Positions 30,781 through 40,236 of a stretch of 64,000 nt of DNA are shown in pieces; position 1 is the first letter of the stretch; every line of letters starts with the position of its first letter. Made by a program: the position numbers and the translations under genes. The notes below the pieces were generated by a model. That model saw nothing but the letters and a program-made list of their open reading frames with translations. It was not told where the DNA came from and ran no database searches. Origin of the DNA: Cladocopium goreaui (lineage: Eukaryota > Sar > Dinophyceae > Suessiales > Symbiodiniaceae). The stretch is from positions 285,001 through 349,000 of the forward strand of contig CAMXCT020000835.1 of NCBI GenBank assembly GCA_947184155.2, in the 5' to 3' direction.

Positions 30781-33170
30781 TCCCCCGCTCACCCCAATTC
30801 ACATCACTGTTACCCGTGTTTTGAGTGTCCACCCCTTCTCTCTCTTCTTCTTTCCCCTCTTTTCTGTTTCACTCCGCATTGTCCCGCAATATGTGGCTTT
30901 TGCTTCATCAACAATGCTGGTGGGAGTTGACTTACTTTACATTTTGTCCTTTCGTCATTTCCACTTAAGGTTACTGTCCATATCGGTGTGTCTGTCCAAA
31001 GACGTGACAGGTGCACTGGTATGTAGCAGGTTACTCAGGATTCCTCATGTATAATTGTCAGGTTCATTGTGCTGTGCATGCCCGGCCCCTACATATTCAG
31101 ACCACTCAAACAGTTGGTAGCCCCACTTATATACAGTAGGTGTGAGTGCCAGCTAAGGGGTAACAGATCGGGCAGTATGGGTCACCTTTGCACTGGTGTT
31201 TTGAATGTGCTGTCCAGTCGAGAGCTTAGATTATACTAGGGTCTCGTCCACCATGAAGCCTATTGCACTGGCGCGTGCCCTCGCATCCTTTGCCTGACAA
31301 TCATAGATGGGTGACGAAACTGATGTTATTACTCCGAGACTTAGTATTGACGAGACAACCACTCTCCCACCCTTCCCACTAGTTAAGGTATTTGAATTCG
31401 TTTATTGATCCCTAGGTTTTGCCCTTAGCAGAGGCACCTTAGGTGTTGGTGCCTTGTATTATGGTTCTGTCTTGTTTGTTTGTTCCCTGCCTGACGTGGC
31501 CCTCCCTCCCCTCGGATCGTCCTCTTTGGCGCCTTGGTCCAGGTTTTACTGGTGCCTCCCTCTGGGTATCGTTGCTTCCGGCGACGGCCTGGCTGCCTTG
31601 CCTCTGTGCGTGGAGTGTTGTGGCGCATTGTCTCCCCTCTTCATTGTGTCTCATGGCAACAAAGGCCTGTGGCCCTGTGTGGGGATCTGTCCCTCTACAC
31701 CATGCTTCCTGTGTTGTTGGGGTGCTGTGTGCTCCCTCACTGAGGTATTCATCCTTGTATGATCCTTGGCCCCTTTTTGGATACCGCTAAGGCACGTTCG
31801 TACCCCTTCTGGTGCGTGTGTGTCACGTTCTCCATCTGTCCTCTGCTGCCTCCTGGCTCCTCTCCTCTCTTCTTCTGTGTGGTTCGAAGTGTGTGGTGCT
31901 TTGGCCACCCCCCTCTTCCTCTTCCCCCTCTTGATGGCAGGTTTTTTGTTTGTTGGTTGCGTGTTGTTTGTTGATTCTTTTGCCTGGATACCGAGGATAC
32001 CACCCTGCATAATAGCTCTGTCGTTTCACCCTGGATACATTGTTCTTATGTTTTTGTGACTAAGGATTCGTCTGAGGCGGGGTAGCTTTTCAATGTCCCC
32101 CCCTCGCCCCTCCCATTTAATTCACGTTGAATTTGTTTGATTTCTTTTGTGGCTTTTTTGTTCGGCTTTGTATTGGGGAGGGCCCTTCTCACTTGTGTTG
32201 TTTCTGCCTTTGTACCGAGAGGGGCGGTAGATTCCCGGTAGAGCCATGGACTAGGCTGCACTGCAGTGAACTGTACTGGCGCTGTCCAGTTGAGCTTCCT
32301 GCAGTTCAGACTGGTGCGCCCGCGTGCAGCAAAGCCTGCCCACATGGTTCGTTGTGCGGCTGTTCTGTAGTGCCTTGGCGGATGGCCCACTCGGTGGGAG
32401 AGTGGCCTGGTCTGGAATACACTGCTAACGTACGGTACATCTGGTCCTCCCCGCAGGTTGCTGGGACGATGACGCCTAGTGACTCCTGTCAGAGAATCTG
32501 GTACTGGCACTGCGAACCATTTCAACCTTGCTAGCTTAGGGGGACGAGTTCGACTGCAATGCGAATGCAACATGTGCTTACATTTCGGCAGTAGCATACT
32601 GGTTGTGTTCACGAACCCATGCTATGGTCAGAAGCTTCGTCTGTCTGCAATGGCTGTACAGTGACATTCAGGCGTTTTCAGTCACCTTTTTACCCTCTGC
32701 CCATTTGGGTCTTGGGCCCTTTACTATATGACGGTTCCTGTGAGGGCCTACAGCAGCTGGCATGTCTTACAGGCCGTCAGTACTCTCCTCCCCATCTAGG
32801 GGGGGCAATAGATCACAATCCCTTGCGGCGGTGTATATTGAATGGAACAGACTTACTTGTGTACGCTGAACGATGCAGGATGAACAGTAGCGATGCTGGA
32901 GTTGATATTGACAAGACGTCCATACAAGCGGCCTCTGTCGTGTTCCACATCAGTCTGCCTGCAACGTGGATTCTCTTATCTGTTCTCAGGTGAGACATTC
33001 CTGGCGATCTTGTATATACTTCACGCACTGCCGCAATGGATAATTAGTTTGCATGTTTTTGAGGATGATACGGTGGCTAAGGTCACTGTATCTAAGGCAA
33101 ATCTGAATGCGTTTTTTGTTTTTTTTGGGCCCTGCCCCGTTCCTTGTTGCTTCGCTGTTTTGCTTTGTGG
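30781..33170. other. no gene seen
   Basis: About 2.4 kb without a supported gene. A stretch near 32240-32340 (GTGCAGCAAAGCCTGCC and surroundings) recurs near 63220-63340, so dispersed repeats are present. Frames open on both strands are shadows of pyrimidine-rich sequence. Confidence 0.5.
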
Positions 33171-33200
33171 CGAAACGCAAATCTGGCTGGGGGATTTGCG
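33171..33200 (+). repeat. dispersed repeat core CGAAACGCAAATCTGG
   Basis: Matches cores at 62401 (plus) and 6221-6243 (minus). The repeat probably extends on both sides (from about 33110), but its ends are not clear. Confidence 0.55.
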
Positions 33201-33311
33201 GGTCGTTTTTGGTTGTGGTGGTTTTTTGTTGTTTGTTTGTTTGTGTTTTGTGATGATTTGCCTAAGTTTTTGGACCACACGTGTCCGTGTACATTCCTGC
33301 TTTTCACTGCT

Positions 33312-33368
33312 TACGCAATTGTAAGGACCGAGCCTAGTGCGAATCGGCCAAACCGGAGGAAAAAAAAA
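33312..33368 (+). mobile_element. SINE-like repeat S1
   Basis: Nearly identical to 22472-22529: TACGCAATTGTAAGGACCG, AGTGCGAATCGGCC and CGGAGG followed by A8. No clear target duplication was found. Confidence 0.8.
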
Positions 33369-33562
33369 TGCGTGCCAGGGTTTTACCCCCCAAACTTGTA
33401 GGACTTTTGGGGGCTTACCAACTTAATTTGACCACCCCAAGGTAGTTTAAGGGGATTTGTATGTGGGTACTCACTTGGTTGGTCTTATCAGGCTTGTGTC
33501 CCATATCCCTTCGTCTCCAGTCAATCCTGCTTCCATTGGTACTGATGCTTTGTTAGTGAAGA

Positions 33563-35176
33563 ATGCTTCTAACATGTGCCACGGCAATGTTCTGGTGCCA
33601 CCCTTGTGGCTTTGCCTTCTGCTTGGAATGCCGCACCTGCGGCTTGGCTTGCAATCATAGCATTGTTAATTATTCCTCTGAGTTGTCCGCCGATTTCTTG
33701 CCAGACAGCGTCGGATCATCCAAGTCGCCTTTCGATATCGCAGATTTGGTTGATGCTGTTCTTGCTGAATCTTCGTATTTCGAGCCACACGAAGCGAACA
33801 TGCTCAAAATCGCCAGGAAAAATTCTCGGAACTTATCACGCATCTGCGTGAAGGCCGCTCTTTGGGAAACACCTACCTTGAGTCTTTTGCTCGTCATGGA
33901 ATTGAGGATTTTGATTATACAGAATTATTTATGAAATGCCTTTTTGGATTTCGAATTCCGACTCTCCAGCAGCACTTTGTTGATGCCCAGGACCAGACGC
34001 CACTTCCGATCTGGCGACCTGAGGCTTTCTTCAAGTACCCTGATGGCGGTGACCTTAAGGAAGGAGAGATTCTCCGTTTATTGGAGCTCTTCAGATCGTG
34101 CCTTCTTGGAAAAAGAGCAGTCCTCGGTGTTACCAAGCGCACTAAGGAGAACATCCATGAATTTCAGAAGGACACGTATCAGCTTGGTATTTTGACGTTG
34201 AACGTTGGTCACATCAACCGTCTTCCGTGTATCGGAGGTTGTGCCAAATTTCCAAAATGGGTCAGAACTGATATTAACCATCGTGCCTTGCCACATTTAG
34301 TGTTCCGCAATGCGGCCCATATTGTGTGCCTGTGCGAAGCTTCCGATGAGTACGGAGGGATTGCCATCCATAGAGAACTTGCCGAAGAGTACGGGATGCT
34401 AGGAATGGTGGTGCATCCGGCAATCCAATCGCAGTCCATTGCAATTTTTCTCCGTGGCTCACATGATGCAGGTTCCTTTATTGAACTTTTAAATCATCAT
34501 CAGATCAAAACAGCCAATAAAGATTCGCCTTTTTGGATTTTGCATGCCGCCATTTTTCGCCTTTGCCATGGCATGAATACGTCAGGAGAATTTGTGGACC
34601 CTGCCACTGGCGCTCGTGTTCCGAAACCGGACATCGAGAAAAATGACGATTCTACTGTTTATCAGCATGATCGCCCACTTGCAACGACGCTTGATTTCCT
34701 TGATCACTCGATCTGCGAGATCGACGGAGACGATAAGCTTGCCGTGTCCGGCGTAGAAGTCTGCGAAGTGAATCTTGGTGCTGACACTCATGACGTACGA
34801 CGTCTCATGTTAGCTGAATGCCGTGTAGCGGTTTTTCATATCTCCTCCTATGCATGGAGTAGTGCCTATCAAGAGACTTGCCAGAAGCGGCTCCAATTTG
34901 TCGCAAGCTGTGTCGAGCACCAGTGCGACTTTTTGTCTGGCGACGGCAATCTTTTCGCACAGCGAAGTTTTAAGTCTGATGACCATTCCGATTTCCGGAC
35001 GTGCATCATGATCGACATTCTTGAGCGTTTTCTCCAACAGATCAACCTTCATCGCAGTCCGGTCAACCTTATTACGTATAACGTAGTTTCATCAACCACT
35101 GCTGCTGATTACATCCAAAGCATGCGTGGAGATGATGCCGATTGTGATTCAATGCTTTTAATTTCTCTTTGTTACG
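33563..35176 (+). CDS. host-like gene, exon with Cys-rich motif and EEP-fold nuclease/phosphatase domain
   Basis: The 5' part (33563 onward, frame of 33563) encodes a Cys-rich block CHPCGFAFCLECRTCGLAC, a probable zinc site. Near 33820 the frame must change by one base at a run of five A residues to join EKFSELITHLREGRSLGN in the frame used from 33862; this is either a one-base loss or a sequence error. The main domain shows endonuclease/exonuclease/phosphatase features: LTLNVGHINR, IVCLCEASDEYGG (acidic residue), LSGDGNLF (GDxN-like), and after the intron DCAWHSPLL in place of the SDH motif. Substrate is unknown. The frame continues through a 53-nt intron and then across the retrotransposon insertion at 35836. 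The true 5' end is not established. Confidence 0.6.
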
Positions 35177-35229
35177 GTAAGCAGATAGCTGTCACGGAAG
35201 CACATCTGCTTCTGCTGATGGATTTGCAG
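35177..35229 (+). other. 53-nt spliceosomal intron (GTAAGC ... TTTGCAG)
   Basis: Donor GTAAGC, acceptor TTTGCAG|G. Removal joins ISLCYG to SAFSDEVMLN in frame; retention leads to a TGA at 35257-35259. A G after the acceptor AG is typical of dinoflagellate introns. Confidence 0.8.
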
Positions 35230-35835
35230 GATCAGCTTTTTCAGATGAAGTTATGCTGAACGATGTTGAACAGTTGAAACATCTGCTACCATATGACCTT
35301 GGTTTGGCAGAAAAGGACTGTGCTTGGCACTCACCTCTCCTTACATATGCCTCCTTAAAAGCATTGAAAAATATGCGCATCCGTTCCAAGGAATCTGAAG
35401 ATAAAAGACGTGAAAAATGGATGCAGAAAACCCAAGGATATCTCGAAAAACAAGAAGAGAGAAGAGACAGTGTTCCGCCTTTGCGGACTGATTCACACCG
35501 AAATGTTGGACGCACTCGAAGTCGATCGGTCAGTAGGACCAGAAGCTATCGACCCAAGGCTGAAACACCAACACCGCCTCCGGCACCCGCTCGAGGTCCA
35601 GCAGTGAATCCAAAACCAGTGCAATATAAAGCTGCACCTATGTCTCTCAAACAATTGTCCGAACCGAAGTCGTCGGGATCATCCTCCAGTGCTAGGCCAC
35701 CTGTCAAAGCACCTCCAGTTCCGACAACCGGACGCGGACGAACACTAGGTTCACAACAACCAAAGTCGCCACCTGATCCGCCAGGACCACCGAAGACTCC
35801 ACCGCCGTGGAGAGAGAGATCACAGCAGGCTGATC
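35230..35835 (+). CDS. host-like gene, second exon up to the insertion
   Basis: Contains the end of the EEP-like domain (EKDCAWHSPLL), a charged helical stretch (RSKESEDKRREKWMQK), an RS-like segment (RSRSVSRTRS) and a Pro-rich linker (PPDPPGPPKTPPP). It ends at ...RERSQQAD, where the tyrosine-recombinase element begins. The apparent 16-residue tail after 35835 is element sequence. The gene continues at 44508. Confidence 0.65.
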
Positions 35836-35953
35836 TTTTACTGTACTCGTTCAGTAATGTTTGTAGGGGGTACTTCATTATATGAAATAACCACTACATT
35901 TTGGCTCAAGGTGGCGTTCATTACATTTGCTTTGTGGTTCAACAAATTTTTTA
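35836..35953 (+). repeat. A1 terminal repeat (118 bp)
   Basis: Starts TTTTACTGTACTCG and ends AACAAATTTTTTA; identical by eye to A2 (43813-43930). Contains CATTTTGGCTCAAG at 35897-35910. Confidence 0.92.
35897..35910 (+). promoter_or_regulatory. spliced-leader-like sequence CATTTTGGCTCAAG in A1
   Basis: Identical to the last 14 bases of the dinoflagellate spliced leader (ending ...CCATTTTGGCTCAAG), followed by GTGG, which could read as a splice donor. Also at 43874-43887 in A2. It may be a relic of a trans-spliced transcript captured by retroposition, or a functional signal. Confidence 0.6.
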
Positions 35954-36019
35954 TTAGCGGCATAGGATCTGTTTCAGGGTTCATGTCTCAGATTCCGCTG
36001 TCAGCTTTTTCATGCGTCA

Positions 36020-38314
36020 TTGGTTTTCATGTCAGGGTGCTGTTTCTTCTTTTGCATTTTCACCTTCTCCCGCGGGCGTGTCCGCATGGTCGATTGGGCA
36101 TCGGTGGTGGCCCTTGCAGTATTTGCAACAGTGCTTCTTTGGCGTAGTTTCACGGTGGTTTCTGTTCAAACAGATTTCCATTTGAATTTCACCTCACTTG
36201 AATTCAGCTGCAATTTCAGTGATTTTCACGTTTCTTTGCCGGACATGAGTGATGACCTGTTTTTCGACAGTTCGAACCTCAGTTTTGCAGACGGCGATGA
36301 CTGGACAGTCGTGGAAGGAGAAGGTGTTAGGTCATCAGATTGCATGCATTCTCAGTCAAATCGAGTGACACCACAATGCAAAGCACAACCTTTGGCAGCA
36401 CCTCAATACAGATTCAATTTGTCAGTTTCGCGGATGGAACATAGGGGCAGGACGGTACCGCCATTAGGGGGACTTGCACGACCGTCTCAACCTCAGCGTA
36501 TTCAACATGATGCTACATCACCTGCAGAAGGGCTTCCAGCTCCAATTTGTCAGATTGCTGTTCCAAGAAGTTTGCAAATTCCTGACTGTAGTGATGTAGC
36601 CTTTTCAGAAGAGGTTTCTGCGTTTCCTTTGGTTGCAGTGCCATCGGCTGGCAAACGCCCTCGGTTGCAGAACAAGATCCCTGGACATGCTGACACAGGG
36701 CCAGTTGATTTGGTGCGGACCAGACGGGCATCAGACTCACCGTTAGTGATGTCATTATTGGCAGTGATACTCAACCTTTATGAGATCCATTCACCGTTTT
36801 TACAGCAGATCCAGCGGAGTGCATATCGACAACAGCATTTTTCCAGGTTGATGGATAATTTCGCAGCTTCTACTTTGGTCAAATACCTTTCAGCTCTTCA
36901 AGTTTTTCACACATTGGTGATGGACATGAGATTTCACCTGGCAGGTTTATCTGAACTCCAGATGGCGGACATTCTGGTGGCGGGACGGCTCTCCAAGCAT
37001 TCAGAGGGGGCCACAGCATCACCATCCATGTTGATCAAAGCGGTTCGTTGGGGTTTCAAGCAATTACAGATTGAACCATTTTCAGTGGCATTTGGGCCGT
37101 TGATTGCATCCTTTCAGATGAAGGTCCCCAAGGACAGGCGTGAGAGCTTACCATTTGGTCTTTACATTTTGACGCAGTTTGAACGGCATATTCTGGTCAG
37201 AGAAACCTCCAGGGAGGATGTACTGATTTTGGGCTCATACCTGTTGCTGCTTTTTTCAGGTCTACGGTTTGCGGACCTGCAGAGGACTTCGCCAAGTTCA
37301 CTGCAATGGGACGGAACATCCCTGCGAGGATTGGCATGGAGGACGAAGACTAGCTGTGCGGGCACTCCTTTCGGTGCATTGGCATGCGGTTTTTTGTCAC
37401 TGGGAAGTTACAACTGGTTATTCAAATTTTTAGTGCATTTGGATGGCGTGTTGGCGGATGCTGGGATTCCAGACATTGACTTTTTAGTGCCAAGCATTGG
37501 ACCAGATGGGATACGGACACCTTTGAGGCCGATGAGCTACGCAGAGAGCTTGTTTTTTCTGCGGCAATTTCTGCTATTACCATGGAAAAAAACCCCATTG
37601 GATTTGGGAGTAGCACCTCAATCGTATACCATCCATGGTTTGAAATCTACGCTGATTTCATGGGCCACCCAGTTGGACCTCCCAGACGAACATAAAAGAC
37701 TACAGGGCAAGCATCAAGCTCGCAACTCATCAACCCGGCTTTACAGCAGGGACGACGTCCACGGGACCTTATCGCTGCAGAGAGCCATTGTCAAGGCCGT
37801 GCATGAAGGTTGGAAACCGACAACACCACTTGCAAGAGGGGGACAGTTGCCCCTGGCTGAGCCAGCAGTACAATTAGAGCGTTTCAACAAACAAGCACCG
37901 GAGCATGTTTGGCGTTTCTTGAAGTTTCAGAGTCAGGATTTTGCTGTCCCTGAGGACGATGTGGCATTGCCTCAGGATGTGGCGGATGCAGTGGAAGCAT
38001 CATCATCTTCAGATTCAGAGTCCAGCTCCTCAGATTCATCAAGTTCCGATGTTCCTGAACCTCACAAAACAGGGTCGCATCCTAAGGATTTAGATACTGC
38101 AGACGAAGTGTTGGGGGCACTGCATCGCAATACATGGCATGTTATGCTGTCAAAATCTTGGCGTGGCCATTCTGAAGTTGTCCAAACAGCATGTGGCCGT
38201 TTCTTTGATGTGGCCCAAATTCAGGCCATTCAGGAGCTGGAACTTAAGGCGTCTCAGGCCCTTTGCGGTCACCCAGGCTGTAGGAAAGGCTGGCTTGCAG
38301 TTGGAGCTCAGTGA
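36020..38314 (+). CDS. tyrosine recombinase of the YR retrotransposon
   Basis: 764 codons from the first ATG; the hydrophobic first 75 residues are probably not coding, and ATG at 36245 (MSDDLFFDSS) is the likelier start. N-terminal half: Pro/Ser-rich linker then helical core-binding region. Catalytic domain: Arg I in LLLFSGLRFADLQ (about 416), box II HGLKST (about 539, Lys where Arg is usual), HQ in QGKHQ (about 563), Tyr nucleophile in LYSRDD (about 575). The order and spacing fit the recombinases of DIRS-like elements, which insert a circular cDNA. The Lys in box II is unusual, but K/R variants occur. After an acidic Ser-rich stretch a small Cys/His segment (CGHPGC) ends the protein. It precedes Gag, the reverse of the usual DIRS order. 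Confidence 0.85.
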   Translation: MVFMSGCCFFFCIFTFSRGRVRMVDWASVVALAVFATVLLWRSFTVVSVQTDFHLNFTSLEFSCNFSDFHVSLPDMSDDLFFDSSNLSFADGDDWTVVEGEGVRSSDCMHSQSNRVTPQCKAQPLAAPQYRFNLSVSRMEHRGRTVPPLGGLARPSQPQRIQHDATSPAEGLPAPICQIAVPRSLQIPDCSDVAFSEEVSAFPLVAVPSAGKRPRLQNKIPGHADTGPVDLVRTRRASDSPLVMSLLAVILNLYEIHSPFLQQIQRSAYRQQHFSRLMDNFAASTLVKYLSALQVFHTLVMDMRFHLAGLSELQMADILVAGRLSKHSEGATASPSMLIKAVRWGFKQLQIEPFSVAFGPLIASFQMKVPKDRRESLPFGLYILTQFERHILVRETSREDVLILGSYLLLLFSGLRFADLQRTSPSSLQWDGTSLRGLAWRTKTSCAGTPFGALACGFLSLGSYNWLFKFLVHLDGVLADAGIPDIDFLVPSIGPDGIRTPLRPMSYAESLFFLRQFLLLPWKKTPLDLGVAPQSYTIHGLKSTLISWATQLDLPDEHKRLQGKHQARNSSTRLYSRDDVHGTLSLQRAIVKAVHEGWKPTTPLARGGQLPLAEPAVQLERFNKQAPEHVWRFLKFQSQDFAVPEDDVALPQDVADAVEASSSSDSESSSSDSSSSDVPEPHKTGSHPKDLDTADEVLGALHRNTWHVMLSKSWRGHSEVVQTACGRFFDVAQIQAIQELELKASQALCGHPGCRKGWLAVGAQ

Positions 38315-38991
38315 CACATGCTTTAGTGGACCCTAGCAGTCTACTTGCGTGCAGCAGGATTCAGACGAATCACATGATCTGTTGTTTCACTTTGCATGGA
38401 TCATTCAATATGAGTGAAAACAGCAGCAGTGGAGCGGCGCGTGGACCAGACAGGCCCAATTTGTTTCCACTAGAGTGGACAACCGTGCAGTTTGATTTGC
38501 ATTTTGGTTTGAATTTTTTTTTCCCATTGAGTTCAGTTGCGTGTCATTCAAATGGGTCCACAGCTGGACAGACATGTATTGTCACTTGATCTCATGGGTT
38601 GAGATGCATTGCATTGGGATGCCAGCGCATCACTTTGAATTTGGTGATTCATATGCGTGTGCGCCTGAGACCAGTTGGCTCAGTTTGCAAAGGAGAGTTT
38701 GATCTCCTGCGTTGAAGTGCTTTGGTATGCAGGGTTTAGGCCAGACGGTCTTCCCACACAAATTTCCACATGTGGTCATATTCGATTTCATTTCAGCAGC
38801 TGTTCCATTGTTGCGGCAGGTCACGGTCATGATAGCCCTAGATACCTCAGGCAAACGTTTGCACAGCTTCACATTTTCAACTTTGCAGGTTTAACGTCTC
38901 AAACTTAGTTTTTTTTTTACATGTCACCCATTGCAATGCAAGTTACACTGCAACACATTTTCATGCGTTTCTCTTTCACTCTGTAGCTGCC
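38315..38991 (+). other. intergenic region of the YR element, no gene seen
   Basis: 677 bp between recombinase and Gag-like ORFs. Short frames lack motifs. It may hold the leader of a separate transcript for the following ORFs. Confidence 0.45.
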
Positions 38992-40200
38992 ATGCCTCTG
39001 TCAGAGACATTGGTGGCAGCTAATGTGCTTCCACAACACGTGGACCACCTATTGAATGAAGGGTGGACAGCAGAACATTTTGCTCTGTGCGCTTCATCTA
39101 TGGATGAATTGGACAATGTGATGGCCGAGCTTTTGGAGGGTCCGTTGACTCACCTCAACAAAGCTGCATTGCGCTTGGCATGGACGAAATGTCAACCAGG
39201 CAAATCGAATGTATCAGCAGACATGCCAGGCTCACAAGGGCCGACAAGTGCAGAAGGCAGTCAGCCATCTGGGTCTTGGTCAGAGACTTTTGCGCCCAAG
39301 CTCAATGCATTGAATGTCAGTCAGTTGAAGGCCACCTTCAAGAAGAATTACCCAGCAGAAATTCTTCTTCCGGAGAATTCCCCGAGCCTTCGTTTACTGT
39401 CTATGGTGGTACATCAGAAGCAAAAGATGGACTTCAAGTGGATTCCATGGAAGTTTCGGTTGACAGCAGCGAAATGCGATGAGCTGTTGGCCGCCAAGCC
39501 TCAGAAAGTTGCTCGTGCAGAGGGCTTACAATTGCATACAATCCTGATGGACGAGCCACCGGCCATGGAGATTGCCAACGGTGCCATTGGCATGAATGCC
39601 CTCCGGCAGATGTTTGAGACACACTCCTTTGCGATGGCCATGGCTGAAGTCGCTCACTTGTCTTCCTGGAAAGGGTACTATTTGAAATTTTTGTCATTGA
39701 TGACACATCGGTATGATCCAGACACGGGTCTTAGGGGACCCACTATCCTTGAGGCCCAAGCTGCAGACAAATCCTTGATGAACACAGCCATTGACTTGGT
39801 GACGGAGCGGGCTTGGTCGTGGGATGATGCACTTTACGAAATCACCCACATACGTGCAGATATCACCTCCTTGCTGCAGCCTTGCCCCAAGCTACCGAAA
39901 GCAGCTGTTGCTTCTCGACCAGAAGCTCCTAGTGGCAAAGGTAATTTTCAGACCTTTCGACCAGGACCTTACAGTAAGGGCCAAGGCAAGCAAGGCAAAT
40001 CAAAGAGTAAGTCGAAGGTACAGTGGTTGACTGAGACCACGGTGAAAGGAGAACGAAAGCAGTTATGTATGCGGTTTCAGACTGGCAAGTGCACACTGGG
40101 GGAGGCTTGCAAATTTCATCATGGCTGTGCTTTTCCGGTGGGAGATGGCGCTTGCAATAAGGCGCACGGGGCTTTGGCACATGAGAAGACTCCGCACTGA
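38992..40200 (+). CDS. Gag-like protein with CCCH zinc finger
   Basis: 402 residues. N-terminal two thirds are helical without a recognised domain; from about 300 it turns basic (QGKQGKSKSKSKVQW) and ends with a CCCH finger (CMRFQTGKCTLGEACKFHH, C-x7-C-x5-C-x3-H, about 360-380) and a second partial Cys/His pair (CAFPVGDGACNKAH). Position directly before the RT ORF and nucleic-acid-binding C-terminus support a Gag role. A CCCH finger in place of a CCHC knuckle is notable. Confidence 0.7.
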   Translation: MPLSETLVAANVLPQHVDHLLNEGWTAEHFALCASSMDELDNVMAELLEGPLTHLNKAALRLAWTKCQPGKSNVSADMPGSQGPTSAEGSQPSGSWSETFAPKLNALNVSQLKATFKKNYPAEILLPENSPSLRLLSMVVHQKQKMDFKWIPWKFRLTAAKCDELLAAKPQKVARAEGLQLHTILMDEPPAMEIANGAIGMNALRQMFETHSFAMAMAEVAHLSSWKGYYLKFLSLMTHRYDPDTGLRGPTILEAQAADKSLMNTAIDLVTERAWSWDDALYEITHIRADITSLLQPCPKLPKAAVASRPEAPSGKGNFQTFRPGPYSKGQGKQGKSKSKSKVQWLTETTVKGERKQLCMRFQTGKCTLGEACKFHHGCAFPVGDGACNKAHGALAHEKTPH

Positions 40201-40236
40201 CTTCCGAACAATCCAGTTTCACATGGATCAGACATT

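Noticed and set aside
30781-33170. Several 100-190 codon frames on both strands
   Set aside because: Overlapping frames in pyrimidine-rich sequence, no motifs, partly dispersed repeats.
36020-36244. Hydrophobic N-terminus as a signal or membrane segment of the recombinase
   Set aside because: It lies in element leader sequence before a better start at 36245. A membrane recombinase is implausible.
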